64,000 nucleotides of DNA, taken from the NCBI GenBank assembly GCA_039720395.1, contig CM077823.1, forward strand, positions 4,888,909-4,952,908, read 5' to 3'. The notes beneath the pieces were generated by a model, which saw only the letters and a program-made list of their open reading frames with translations, searched no databases and was not told the origin of the DNA. Shown here piece after piece: positions 13,165-23,239 of the stretch. Within the stretch, counting starts at the first letter, position 1. Every line of letters starts with the position of its first letter. Source of the DNA: Liquidambar formosana (Eukaryota > Streptophyta > Magnoliopsida > Saxifragales > Altingiaceae). The position numbers and the translations under genes were made by a program.

Positions 13165-13545
13165 CATTGAGAGGTTGGGCATCAAAACGTGGTACAATTT
13201 ATTTCAAATAATGCCTCAAATTACTTCTGTGCCAGATATTTGATTGAACAGAAGTACCCTCACATTTTTAAAACATCTTGTGCTACAAATTGTTTGGAGC
13301 TCATACTTAAGGATATTGATGGACTTTCACTCTTGAAGCTAGTTTTAGAAGATGCTAGAAAAATCGTTTAGTTTGTATTTAAGTATCAACATGTACTTGA
13401 TGAGATCTCACACTGATGGAAGAAAGTTAAAGAGGTCAGGTACGACTCGATTTGCAGCACAATTCATTTGTCTTCAGGGGATTCTTCAAGAAGAGATCAT
13501 GAAATTGAGATAATCGTTACTTCATTCAAATGAATGGAAAAATAT
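13165..13545 (+). pseudogene. hAT-superfamily transposase fragment (DUF659-like)
   Basis: The open stretch at 13189-13371 contains VVQFISNNASNYFCARYLIE, CATNCLELILKDI and VLEDARKIV. I recognise this order from plant Ac/hAT transposase-like proteins (DUF659 and the segment after it). Past a TAG, the same homology continues in shifted frames: FVFKYQHV, WKKVKE, and TRFAAQFICLQGIL near 13446. Stops and shifts show it is dead. It is about 120 residues of a protein normally over 600, with no terminal repeats assignable to it. Confidence 0.75.
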
Positions 13546-14048
13546 GTCATAAGGTGAAAGTAACGAAGGAAAAGAGGTAATGAATATTGTTCAAGGCAAT
13601 GATTCTTGGGCAAGGGGAAAGGGATAATAGCAGTTGTTGAACCACTTGAGTTCCAAGGATGGCAGATGATGATGGATCTATTATAGGATACCTATATGAG
13701 GAGTAAGGATTCTTTCCCAATAGACAATTCAGTGTGTATAATGTAGAACATTCATATCATACAGGTCCCACATGCTTTGGTGGGCCTCACATGGTATAAA
13801 TGGTTTAGATTTCATGATACGCATCTAAGTAAGTAATTTAATTTTTAAATTTTAATTTACTAATAATAAAAGAATGTTGGTTATTTAAATTTTCATTTTA
13901 AAAGTTAATTAATAAATGGTTTAACTTATTTACATGTTTTATTAGGAATATGGTGGGAACTATTTTGGAGTTGAAAATTTGAAATTCTAATATTTTAGAG
14001 ATTGGCTATTACAAATGCTTAGTTAACTACGTAGTAAGTACATCAGGA

Positions 14049-15151
14049 CAGGGGCAGAACCACACGAGGACTAGGGGGGCCATGGCCCCTACAAAATTTT
14101 GAAATAAAATTGTTACTTAGTGAGAAGATCGGCTCTGGCAGTGAATCAGAGGGAGGTCTCACCCTCCTGCAAAATTTGAAAAAACAATTTACTTATTGAG
14201 AAGATTGGTTGGCAACTAATTAGAGGGACATGTCGCATAGAGCCCTCCTTTTCATTTGGGAGATGATGATGGTCGAGTAGGATTTGCTCCTGAGTGTGGT
14301 TAGACTCAGCGTTGCGGAGAGCCTTGCTTTGATTTGAGTCTAGATCTTAACCTTGTCATTGTTGGTTTCTGTTGGTCATTGGTTTATGGCCATGGATATT
14401 GGTGGGAGTTCTTCATTTCTTTGTCTTGTGTTTGGAAGAGTAGAACTCCTAGTGGAAATAGCCATAGATGATAGATCAATGGTAGTGTACAGGTGCAATT
14501 TAAAAGGAAAATATGATGTTGTCAATTGTCAATTAAAAAAGATCTTTAAAAGTTATTAAAAAAAAAAATCTACTAATTTTCTAACTTATTTTACCAGTGG
14601 GATCCAAGTATCCAACCAACAAAAAATAAATAAAATTGTCAAATTTTTATGTAAAAAATTTTACTAATAAAGAAACATATGAGTTTTTATCCCCCAAAAA
14701 AAAAAAAAAACAAAAAACAAAAAAACAAAAAAAGGACAAAAAAAGAAACATATGAGTTTTGTTTTTTTCCTTAACAAATGATAGGATTTTTCCACATCCT
14801 TAATTCCTAATATAAATAAATGGGTATCGATGCTTCTTCATAAGTTTGAATTCTAAATCATCTACTCAATAAGTGAGAAAAATGACATTAGGTTATTATA
14901 CCGTTGACAAATAAACATATGAGTTTACTCACAATTCACTTTGTCTTTATTAATTATGTTTATTGTTATGTTTCCAATGTATTACAGTACTATAAAGATA
15001 TTTTTAAAACTATAAAGATTGTTCACCTAAAATCTTCAACTTGACTTGAAATAGTGGAATTCATTGTCAAATTTGTAGAATGTAGATCATCTAAGTTTCT
15101 GTTCGATTTTTAACTTGGCCCTGCATCTTACAATTAGTAGCTCCGCCTCTG
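14049..15151. mobile_element. hAT-like non-autonomous element with CAGRGGC ends
   Basis: The left end CAGGGGCAGAACCAC matches the reverse complement of the right end (CAGAGGCGGAGCTAC). Flanks are catcagga on the left and catagga on the right, an imperfect 8-bp duplication. The termini resemble hAT/Tip100-type ends. No transposase is visible in the 1.1 kb. Confidence 0.5.
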
Positions 15152-15954
15152 CATAGGATGGAAGAAGAATTGGAGTGCTTTTGAAGCCACTCATACAAAG
15201 AAGAGTAATCGTTCGGAATCAAAGAAATTTCATTATTTGGTGTGCGCGCGCATAGGGATAGGGTCCTTTCAAGTACATTAAACACCCCCACCCCCCCAAT
15301 CTCTAGTGACGATGATGGAGAAATTATGGGTCATCAGAAATTCATTGAGTTTCTGATGGTTTTCTTGGTTGTTGTGTTGTCGCTTCCGTACACATAGAAA
15401 CCCAAAAACTCGTTAGTGGATTTTGAAGGATAGAAATTGTTATTGTGGGGATTGAGTAACAGCGATTAATAATGACATTATATTTCTGTTCTTCTTCTTT
15501 TTCTTTTTTCTTTTTTTTTTTTGTTTTTTTTTTTTTTTTTTGCCAATTAAAATAAACAAAATCAATTTCTAAAAAATTATCGTTGCAATTCCATCTAACC
15601 CTTAATCCTCATTTATACATATTCTTCTTCTTGCAAATCCATCCCTTCTGCAAGTATTATATATTTCTATGGATGCCGCTCTGGTTCTGGTGACTTCAGT
15701 TTGAGGTTGAGAGAAAAAAAGAACAATTTGGAACAACCTTCACTTTTTTAAAATCAATATCTTACCAATTTAGAAAAAGTAAAACATACCATGAGTCAAT
15801 GGTCGAGGTGGTTGCTGTGAGTTGTGGGATTCGTCTCAAATGAAATGGTGCATTTAACTGTAAACTGGATATAACTGGCGGGTAATGGATTGGAGAGGAT
15901 CCTCTCCCTGCATAGACTTCCACACAAAAAAGACTTCATAAAGTAAAGAATTTA
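15152..15954. other. No gene seen
   Basis: AT-rich intergenic sequence with T-rich tracts near 15490-15541 and a short C run at 15288-15296. I see no coding or RNA gene. Confidence 0.5.
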
Positions 15955-15973
15955 ATTACACATCGCCAATTTC

Positions 15974-16255
15974 TTTTGTTTTTTTGGATACGAGGACGAA
16001 TCCCCTCAGCCTGTCCTTTATGACTTCGGAATCGATACCTAATGCCGTTAACACACACACCAATAAGTCACTAACTTGCACAGCGGCGGAGATTCATACC
16101 CACACCTAAACCCAAGAATTGATTACTCGTCAATAAAGGTATATCCTACCAACCTTTACTGCACTTATTACGCCCGGAGGGCTGGCCACAAGATTTGAAC
16201 CCAAGACCTCATTGTTAGTATTCCAACCATGAGACCATCTGAGCCACATCTCGTG
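15974..16255 (-). mobile_element. tRNA-derived SINE with 19-bp target-site duplication
   Basis: On the minus strand it opens with an A box (TGGCTCAGATGG), followed about 45 nt later by a B box (GGGTTCAAATCTT). This is a tRNA-like RNA polymerase III promoter. It ends in an A-rich tail (plus strand 'cttttgttttttt' at 15973-15985). The perfect direct repeat attacacatcgccaatttc lies at 15955-15973 and 16256-16274, the hallmark of LINE-driven target-primed insertion. It does not fold as a true tRNA gene and has a long non-tRNA body. Confidence 0.9.
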
Positions 16256-16904
16256 ATTACACATCGCCAATTTCAATTTAGAACATTCATGCATTTTCTA
16301 TAATGGGGGAGAATGATCTTGGTATAGTAGATGAGCCATTAGACAATAGTGGGGATGAGCCATTAGACAATAGTAGAGCGTCATCAACATCGAAATGCAA
16401 AAGATGAAGACTTTGAAAAAGGGAACAATGACGACCTGGAATTTTTTTTTTAATTTAATTATTTAGTTTTAGTTTTGATGTCTTTAATTATTTTCTTAGT
16501 GTAATAGGACATTTTGAGTTGATTTGTTTATATATTGTCATTTTATTCTCTTTTATTCTTTTTTAATCCAATGAAATTCATTCCCCATTTTTACCGATTT
16601 ATTCCCGAATTGCTGACTGAATTTGGGCATTATTATGATATTTTTTTCAAATTTTTACCAATTCACACCAAAATAATTCCTAAATTATGAATTATTTGTA
16701 ACACCGAATAATTTTCAGATCCTGAATGTCACTATGCCTGCAGATTAAAAATGATTGCCAAAGCCCCTTCGAAAACCATTCAACATTATAGTTTTGGGCC
16801 GGTTGGGTTACCCAAGCAAGTCTGCCTACGAGGCTATGGCCAACCTGCAGGTATTTTCCTACGTATCCTTGCCTACTTGCATATTAAAAGTAACTGCACC
16901 AATG

Positions 16905-17000
16905 ATATGATAGCCTAATAGCATTTGACTTGTTAAGTGAGTGATCTCGAATTCAATCTTATGGAGAAGCATTGATATCTATTTATTTATATTATGGGAA
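16905..17000 (+). mobile_element. Possible SINE head
   Basis: GATAGCCTAATAGCA resembles an A box and CTCGAATTCAATCTT a B box about 45 nt later, in the same layout as the SINE at 15974. No clear tail or duplication was found. Confidence 0.35.
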
Positions 17001-17691
17001 TTTGGCAATAACTCCAATTACTAGACTGCTTTTAACAATAACCCCAACAAAACTTTGCAATTATAATGGCCATGATTAAGATATTTCTTTATTGGGTTTT
17101 TTGTCTGATTTTGTAAGTGTTTGAATTCAAAAATTTTCAAAGATCTCCATTTGCAAGCTTTGTTCTCAATCATCATCAAGTTTCGTTCTCCTTATGCAAC
17201 CTTCGTTCTCCATCATCATCAAGCTTCAATCTCCATCATTATTAAACTTTGATCTCCATCATCATCCTTAAGTTTCAATATTCATCGCCATTTTCCCTTT
17301 GTTTTTGTAATTTTTACAAGATTCTAGATCAATTGTTAAAAAACCTATTATAGTATGGGGTTATTGCTAAGTCTCCGGCCCCTTATATTAAGAAAGGGTT
17401 AGAGGTAAGAGTAGGTTCTATAAATCGTAAAAAAAATCTCCCTTTGTGTATTATATGTTTATATTAACGTGAATGCATGTCTATATGTGTATATCCGTGT
17501 ATCTATTCGTTCGTGTTTTTAATTTCATATTTTTCTAAAATATAATACAGGGTGGAGGCAAATAGTGTCCAAAAAAAAAAAAGAGGGGGGAGAGAGGGCC
17601 CCGGGGGGGGGGGGGGGGTGACAACCAAAGCCCCTTTGGTCGGGTTGAGCAAATTCTGATGTGATAAGTGAGATCGTGATATGTGACATAA
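17001..17691. other. No gene seen; simple-sequence tracts
   Basis: Contains a region with repeated 'ctccatcatcatcaag' phrases (about 17150-17285) and a purine run leading into a G tract (about 17570-17618). No coding sequence is recognised. Confidence 0.5.
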
Positions 17692-17838
17692 GGGTAATGC
17701 TACTTTGCTCTACACTTTGTCTTACTATATATTTAGGATGATAAAATTATAAGACCACTAATATGATTAAATTCTAAAAATTAAAATCCTTCTAAATGCA
17801 CATAATAAGACAAAATATGAGACAAAATAGAATAACCC
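17692..17838. mobile_element. 147-bp MITE with ~50-bp inverted repeats, Mutator-type TSD
   Basis: The left arm (GGGTAATGCTACTTTGC and on) pairs with the reverse complement of the right end (GGGTTATTCTATTTTG and on) over about 50 bp. Flanks gtgacataa (17683-17691) and gtggcataa (17839-17847) form a 9-bp duplication with one mismatch, typical of Mutator-like elements. Confidence 0.75.
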
Positions 17839-17847
17839 GTGGCATAA

Positions 17848-18672
17848 ATGGGCATCAGGTAGCTGACATTAAATAAACTATGAGGCAACACAGCAGTAAA
17901 TCCGAACTACCTTGAGCCCACCTAAGGTGCACCCATGTGCATCAAGCGTCTTTCTATAAAATCTACTGCATGTCCCACTATCTGCCCTTTCCACCAGTCA
18001 TGTCTAGATTGACGGTTATTAAAAATCCATCTCATTTTAAGTTAATCAAAAGGCTTACAGAGCGCCACATTATTTCTCAAATTGTCCATCTTTACTTTTT
18101 TCGAAAACGGACATTTCTAACAAGAACATTTCAGCCCCTCACTCTCTCTTTCATCACTCAACAATGTCGAATCTCGGAACAATTCTGGCTAAACTAATGA
18201 TGAGAACAGCTCGATTATTAAACTGAGCCGTGTCAAATTTCCGAACAACCTTGGTAATAGAGATCGCTGGCATCAAGTGATGAGGACAACTTGGTTATCT
18301 CAGTCGATTTGGCATCAACATAAACTAAATAAACCATGTGTCCAGGAGAGGAAGTCAGCCATGGCAAGAATTTTGGTATATATGAAATTTTTCCCCAAAA
18401 ATAGATGCAATGTTACTGTAATATAGATGAGATATAAGGGACAAACAACTGTTGCCAATTTGGAATTTCTATTGGGAGTGGGGAGAGATGGGCTGGGGCG
18501 GTGGGGATCCTTGAGTCAATTGTTCATTCTTCGTCGTTGTCTTTTTTTTTTTTTTTTTTTTTTTTTTTATGCGGAAGCAACCATATATGGTCGATTCAAC
18601 AATTGAAATTCGTAGTTATCATCTTGATTGATTTCGCATGATTTTCTAATATTTTCTGGCCACTGATTTTTA
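17848..18672. other. No gene seen; T27 tract
   Basis: AT-rich sequence with a T tract at 18542-18568. Homology to the F-box family starts only at 18673, so the first ~90 codons of that copy (including the F-box) have been replaced by this unrelated DNA. Confidence 0.5.
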
Positions 18673-19616
18673 GGTGATGGTGACCAGCGTAGGTCTAGGG
18701 TTTCGTATCTTGATGACTGGGGTGTCAAGATTTTACAGTCTTGCAATGGATTGCTGCTGTGTTCTTCTACCGTTCTTCCATACCGGAACGGGAATAATCA
18801 TTCCTTCAAATTCTACATTTGTAATCCTACGACCAAATATTTGGCTCCTCTTTCTTTCCCTAGTCGTGAATTTGAGGCTTCTTTGGTTGCTGTTAACTTG
18901 GCATACGATCCTCTGAGATCACCTCATTACAAACTCCTTTGCATTAGAATGATGGATGAACCAAGTTCTACATATCGAATGAACATCTGTTCTTCGGAGA
19001 CTTACTCCATGAACGTGCCCACAGCCCCCTTAAATTCGCTCCACCACTTCGTATAGACTTTAATGGCCCCGTCTATTGCAATGGCGCCATTCATTGGTAC
19101 AGTGAAGGGAAGACTTCCTTGTACTGGGATTCCATAACGGAGCGATTGAAAACGATGCCAATGCCTCCATTTTCCGAGAGTTTCAATTTCGATAATATCA
19201 GTTATTTTGGGGAGTCGAGGGGCCATTTGCATCTAATTGTGATCGAGGAACCCATGCTTACGGAATGTGACATCTGGGAGTTGAAGACAGACTATTCTGG
19301 ATGGTTCGTAAGATATCGTGTCAATCTTGATCCTCTAGCAATTCCATTCCCGGAGACAATTTGGAATCTTGATGCGCAATATGAAGTATGTTCTCTACTG
19401 GGTATTGTTCGAGCAGAAAAAGAAGAGGAGTCAATTCTCGTGCTCTTTGTATCTGGTAAAGCCATCTCCTTTAATCTTAATGATAAGACATCAAAGAAGC
19501 TTTGTGATTTAATGCCCTGTCCCAGTGCTGCAGGCCTTGCATTAGATTATGAATGGTTGGGTGTCTATCAATATGTTGACACCATCTTTCACGTTTGGCC
19601 ATTAACCTTTTCCTAG
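18673..19616 (+). pseudogene. F-box/FBA pseudogene, copy 2 (F-box missing)
   Basis: Homology starts at GDGDQRRSR, equivalent to about residue 90 of the intact gene, so the F-box itself is absent. The first frame (18673 to 19056) carries ILQSCNGLLLCSS, ICNPTTKYLAPL and YDPLRSPHYKLL. It then ends early because of a one-base shift at about 19020-19030. The remaining FBA part resumes in another frame from about 19032 to a TAG at 19616, with GAIHWYSEGKTSLYWD, LKTMPMPP, CDIWELKTDYSGWFVRYRV and AEKEEESILVLF. A phase-restoring intron is possible but no good splice pair is seen. Likely dead. Confidence 0.85.
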
Positions 19617-20078
19617 ATTTAAACCTCTAAGCTCTCCGTATTTTGGTAGTAAGAAGTTAAATAGTTAATGCTTCTTTCTTTCTTTCTTTTTTTTTTTTTC
19701 CTTGCCATGGGTAAGATATTGAGGGGGAAAAGTCCTAGGAGCATGCTAAGCTCTCTGTTTTGTTCTCACTTCTATTCTCAATATTCTTTTTGCATGTTGA
19801 AATGAAATATGGTTTGTAATATTATAAATGAGGGATTTCTAATTATTGTGAAATTACATGTTGATGTTATTAGAAGTATTCTCCTTCGCTTTCTAATTGT
19901 TCTTTTTGAGATGACTTCCAGGATATATATAACTTGTCATGTTTACGGTGGTCTATTATGCTAGTTGGTTTTATTCGGCTTAATTAGGAGTATTTTTTTG
20001 ATTCTCTAGTTGGAGTGTTAATTCAATTATATAACTGATTGGTCGTTCTTTGCTTACATTTTTGGTCCCCTCAAGTTT
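19617..20078. other. 3' flank of F-box copy 2 (first piece)
   Basis: 19790-20075 aligns by eye with 48276-48540, the 3' flank of the intact F-box gene. The homology is then broken by a SINE, a LINE tail and the Mutator-like element, and resumes near 30.8 kb. Confidence 0.65.
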
Positions 20079-20084
20079 GAAAGT

Positions 20085-20199
20085 AGCCGTAGCTTAGATG
20101 GCATCAGGTGGGGTGAGGGCTAGCCGGCTAGGGAAGGTTTGGAGTTTGACTCCCCTTCAATGTAACTCAAAAAAAGAAAAATAAATAGAAAAATAAAAA
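20085..20199 (+). mobile_element. tRNA-derived SINE
   Basis: An A box (TAGCTTAGATGGCA, about 20091) and a B box (GGAGTTTGACTCC, about 20140) are followed by an A-rich tail (20168-20199). The 6-bp repeat gaaagt flanks it (20079-20084 and 20200-20205). The short element sits inside the duplicated F-box flank. Confidence 0.65.
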
Positions 20200-20296
20200 G
20201 AAAGTTGCATTCTTTGAATCAGCTAAAAAATATGTTAATCTTTCTGCCCATAAACGTTGTTATAATGCCCGATGAAATTAAAGTAAAGATGATTGT

Positions 20297-20592
20297 GCTC
20301 CTTATTAGAGTGGAGGAGGTTGTTTGTGTATGGGATAGTGTGGAGTTTTTGGCTTCGTTTTGGGCCTTTGTGCCTGAAGATTTTTCCGGAATTCCCTTGC
20401 TTCATTTTAGATTGGATTGGAGGGCCGCTTGTGATTTATAGTGCTTTGGCCTTGTTTTTCCATTGTAGTTTGGGCTTTTTGTGTCTTCCTTTTTCATTTT
20501 TTGTAGGACTCTTGTCCTCCTTGTATTCTCACTTTTTATTTTTTATTAATTATATTTTCTGTTGCCTATTTGAAAAAAATAAAATAAAAGTA
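20297..20592 (+). mobile_element. 5'-truncated L1-like LINE 3' end
   Basis: The first ~145 bp reads VWDSVEFLASFWAFVPEDFS then GIPLLHFRLDW to a stop. I recognise this as the extreme C-terminus of plant L1-type ORF2 proteins (after the zf-RVT segment). A ~130-bp 3' UTR and an A-rich tail (about 20572-20590) follow. The repeat atgattgt flanks it (20289-20296 and 20593-20600). This is the typical form of a short, 5'-truncated LINE insertion. Confidence 0.65.
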
Positions 20593-20736
20593 ATGATTGT
20601 TGATTTCAGTAAAAATAGGTTCATGTCCATTTCTCAATGCGGTTAGACCTATTTGAATTGTGTAAGTTGACATATGATATCACCAATTGATGTGGAAGGG
20701 TGATGCCCCAATAGGGCGGCGTCCTGTCAAAGATTG

Positions 20737-20737
<1 letters not shown>

Positions 20738-20807
<70 letters not shown>
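20738..20807. repeat. (TA)n microsatellite at the outer left end of the Mutator-like element
   Basis: About 35 TA units directly abut the left inverted repeat. A shorter (TA)n of about 19 bp abuts the right end (30512-30530). Either the element inserted into a TA tract or the tract is part of its termini. Confidence 0.85.
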
Positions 20808-20810
<3 letters not shown>

Positions 20811-20991
20811 CAACGTTCCTATCAGCTGCCGCTGATATTCCCGTATATCAGCTGCGCTGATCTGGGCCCTCCATTCAAAGCACAAGGCGATCAACGGCTG
20901 GGGACGCATAGACAAAATCTGCTGCGTGTGTCACATCACAGCTGCCCCTCTCGTCTCTCTCTTCACGTTTCCCTCCTTCCTGGTTTGAAGA

Positions 20992-21030
<39 letters not shown>

Positions 21031-21063
21031 ACGTCTCCCTCCTAGATCCAGGCAGAGCAGAGC

Positions 21064-21412
21064 TCGTTTGAACCCACAAAAGCTAGCTCGACTCTCTCTC
21101 TCTCTCTCTCTCGAATGGCAGCAGATAGGCCATCGCCGTGAACCTTCGCCGGTAGCAGCTGGGTCGTCCCTTCTCACCTCGTTTGAACCCACAAAAGCCT
21201 AGCTCGACTCTCTCTCTCTCTCTCTCTCGCATGGCAGCACATAGGCCATCGCCGTGACCCTTCGCCGGTAGCAGCTGGGTCGTCACTTCTCACCTCGTTG
21301 GAACCCACAAAAGCCTAGCTCGACTCTCTCTCTCTCTCTCTCTCTCTCGCATGGCAGCACATAGGCCATCGCCGTGAACATTCGCCGGTAGCAGCTGGGT
21401 CGTCAATTCTCA
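21064..21412. repeat. Three ~117-bp tandem repeats within the MULE arm
   Basis: Three copies of a unit run from 'cgtttgaacccacaaaag', through a (CT)n stretch, to 'ggtagcagctgggtcgtc'. They start near 21064, 21180 and 21297. The same triplet is mirrored in the right arm at about 29907-30255. Copy number and order match between arms, as expected if the arms are kept alike by recent duplication or conversion. Confidence 0.85.
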
Positions 21413-21599
21413 CCACTGCCGTGAAGCCTCGCCTGCCGCAGCTGACACGACCTTCTCCGCCGGCAATGGCAGCTCCGACCTGTTAGCAGCAGCACCACGA
21501 CCCTCACCGCTGCCGTTGTGAAGCTTCTCACTGCTGCCGTGAAGCTGCTCACCGCCGATTGCCGTCGCCGCTGCTCGCCACGAACCTCGCCGCCGGCAA

Positions 21600-21760
21600 C
21601 TAGCTCCGGTGAGTCCTCCATGTTCCATTTCTGCCATTTTTTTTTCCCATCTTCTCCAAACCTGCTGCTGACTTTCCTCTCCCTCGCAGCCACTCGCGTC
21701 GGTGACCAAAACCCCCTCTGCACAAACCCACCGCCGGCGACCTGAGCTCCGGTGAGCCTC
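21600..21760 (+). promoter_or_regulatory. Leader splice donors inside the MULE arm
   Basis: Two good donor sites, CTCCG|GTGAGT (GT at 21609) and CTCCG|GTGAGC (GT at 21752), lie in the GC-rich part of the left arm, facing inward. A pyrimidine-rich acceptor ends directly before the zf-GRF start codon (22768). The mirrored donors in the right arm face the transposase gene, whose start codon also lies four bases after an acceptor (28082). This suggests both genes share the same arm-encoded promoter and spliced leader. Inference. Confidence 0.5.
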
Positions 21761-22768
21761 TCTCCCTCTGCAATTTTTTTCCCCCTATTGCTTTGGTCAA
21801 TTGATTCAATTGGCCCCTGTTTCTTTAAGAAATATTGTATGTAAACAAAAAAAAAAATGGCCCGTGTTTAAGGCAAGCATGAAAGAAATAGATGCTTTAA
21901 AATAAGTTTAGATTCCAATTCTTGACATAATTGTGCTTAGCTGAATTAGTGGACAATGATGTTTTGTATGTGACTGCATTTTACAATTTATATGCATGAT
22001 GTTAGGGTACTTATAGTCATAATCTGGCCATGCATTTTATATGCATTTTACAATTTATATGCACCAATTATTATTATCATCATCATAAACATGAGGAAGA
22101 ACTCATGTTTTTCATTTTCATTTTTTATTGCCACGTCAACCAAGAGAGAAAGAAGTCATGTTTAAACTAAAATTGAACAATTTTCATCCATGTCCTGCAT
22201 ACCAAATATATCACTGATCAAATAAGTAACCCAATGAAGTATTGAGAATTATTAATTACAATGGATAATCTCAAGACTTCATTGATTTGTTGAGATGTTT
22301 CAAGTTAAAAGATTTGAGTAAATATTGCAGAAATTTAATAAAAGTTAGAGAAAAGGGAAAATGAGAGCAAATAGGGAGCAGATAATAAGAATTGCTTTAA
22401 TCATAAAATGGGCTTCAGAGTAGCCCTGGCAGACCATTAAATATGTCCTCCAATAATGGTAAGAAAGCATCTTGATAGGAAAGTAAATAGTCCTTTTGTC
22501 TATCTTAAACTGTATCAACACCTAGCTCATACATATATAGTATCCACTACCAACTCCAATGATGGAATTTTCTGGGAAAGTCATATGCAAATTCTAGGCC
22601 ACGCATGCCTTCAGTATGAAGTACCATCTGGTCCTCACACACTCATCACTTCAAAAAAGGCAAAGAACTTGGTTGATCAATAAACTCATATTCATTTTAA
22701 TTTTTTTGTAAATAAAACTATATTTTTTTTTTGTAAATGTAAACTTTTATCATTTTTTTTTTTTGCAG

Positions 22769-23239
22769 ATGGCGTCTAGTCAAACCGTTGAAGCCACAGA
22801 TTTTGGACCTCGATGCCATTGTGGCCTACGAGCTCCACTGAGGATGTCACTAACTGAAATGAATCCAGGAAGACGGTTTCATGGATGCATAAAGTATAGG
22901 GTATGTCACTATTGGGATGTCATTGTCATATGATCTCAATAAAGTTTGAAAAGTATAATAATTTGCATTATTTTGTAGATGAACGGCGGTTGCGGATTTT
23001 TTGAGTGGGTTGATCATCCTACATGTTCTCCTGGGAGAGTGTTTGCATCAACGATATTGCCAAAGTATTATGAGTTGCAAAGAACTAATGCACGATTGGA
23101 AATGGAGGTGGCAAAGTACCGAGGTAGAGAGCAAAGATGTAGAATATGGTTGCTGTTGTGTTTTGCATTGAGTTTAGGCTTGAGCATTTGTTGGTTGACT
23201 ATGAATCCTGTTACTAAAGGGCACCTTCATTTGCCTTGA
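22769..23239 (+). CDS. GRF-type zinc-finger protein with C-terminal membrane segment (two exons)
   Basis: Exon 1 is 22769-22900 and exon 2 is 22979-23239. The intron has clean GT (gtatgt) and AG (ttttgtag) ends in phase 0, giving 130 residues. Residues about 14-54 form a zf-GRF finger: C16-x-C18-G, the GRRF motif, C40 and C49, followed by GFFEW. After it comes a charged, helix-prone stretch (LQRTNARLEMEVAKYRGRE). A hydrophobic segment (about residues 95-115) looks like a single membrane span. Small zf-GRF proteins of this plan ('At4g04775-like') are common and uncharacterised in plant genomes. This one is inside the MULE, next to the left arm and convergent with the transposase, so it looks like an element-encoded accessory protein. 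zf-GRF fingers elsewhere bind nucleic acids; the role here is unknown. Confidence 0.85.

Larger units (their letters stand above)
20808..22713 (+). repeat. Left terminal inverted repeat of the MULE
   Basis: It starts cagcaacgttcctatcagc and ends gtaaat at 22713. It matches the reverse complement of 28609-30511 almost base for base; visible differences are mainly in (CT)n lengths and one T run near 21640. The outer half is GC-rich with CTG/CCG codon-like runs, and the inner half is AT-rich. Small open frames in it appear in both arms and look like leader sequence, not genes. Confidence 0.93.

Noticed and set aside
16140..16255. Possible tRNA gene on the minus strand
   Set aside because: A and B boxes are present but the arms do not close into a cloverleaf, and a long body, tail and 19-bp duplication show a SINE.
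20727..20915. Open frame with IYIYIY repeats
   Set aside because: It is a translation of the (TA)n microsatellite.
21403..21809. Open frames of up to ~130 codons in the MULE arms (both strands, mirrored at 29513-29918)
   Set aside because: They are low-complexity G/C-rich frames, appear in both arms because the arms are copies, overlap splice donors and match no protein I know. Treated as leader or promoter DNA.
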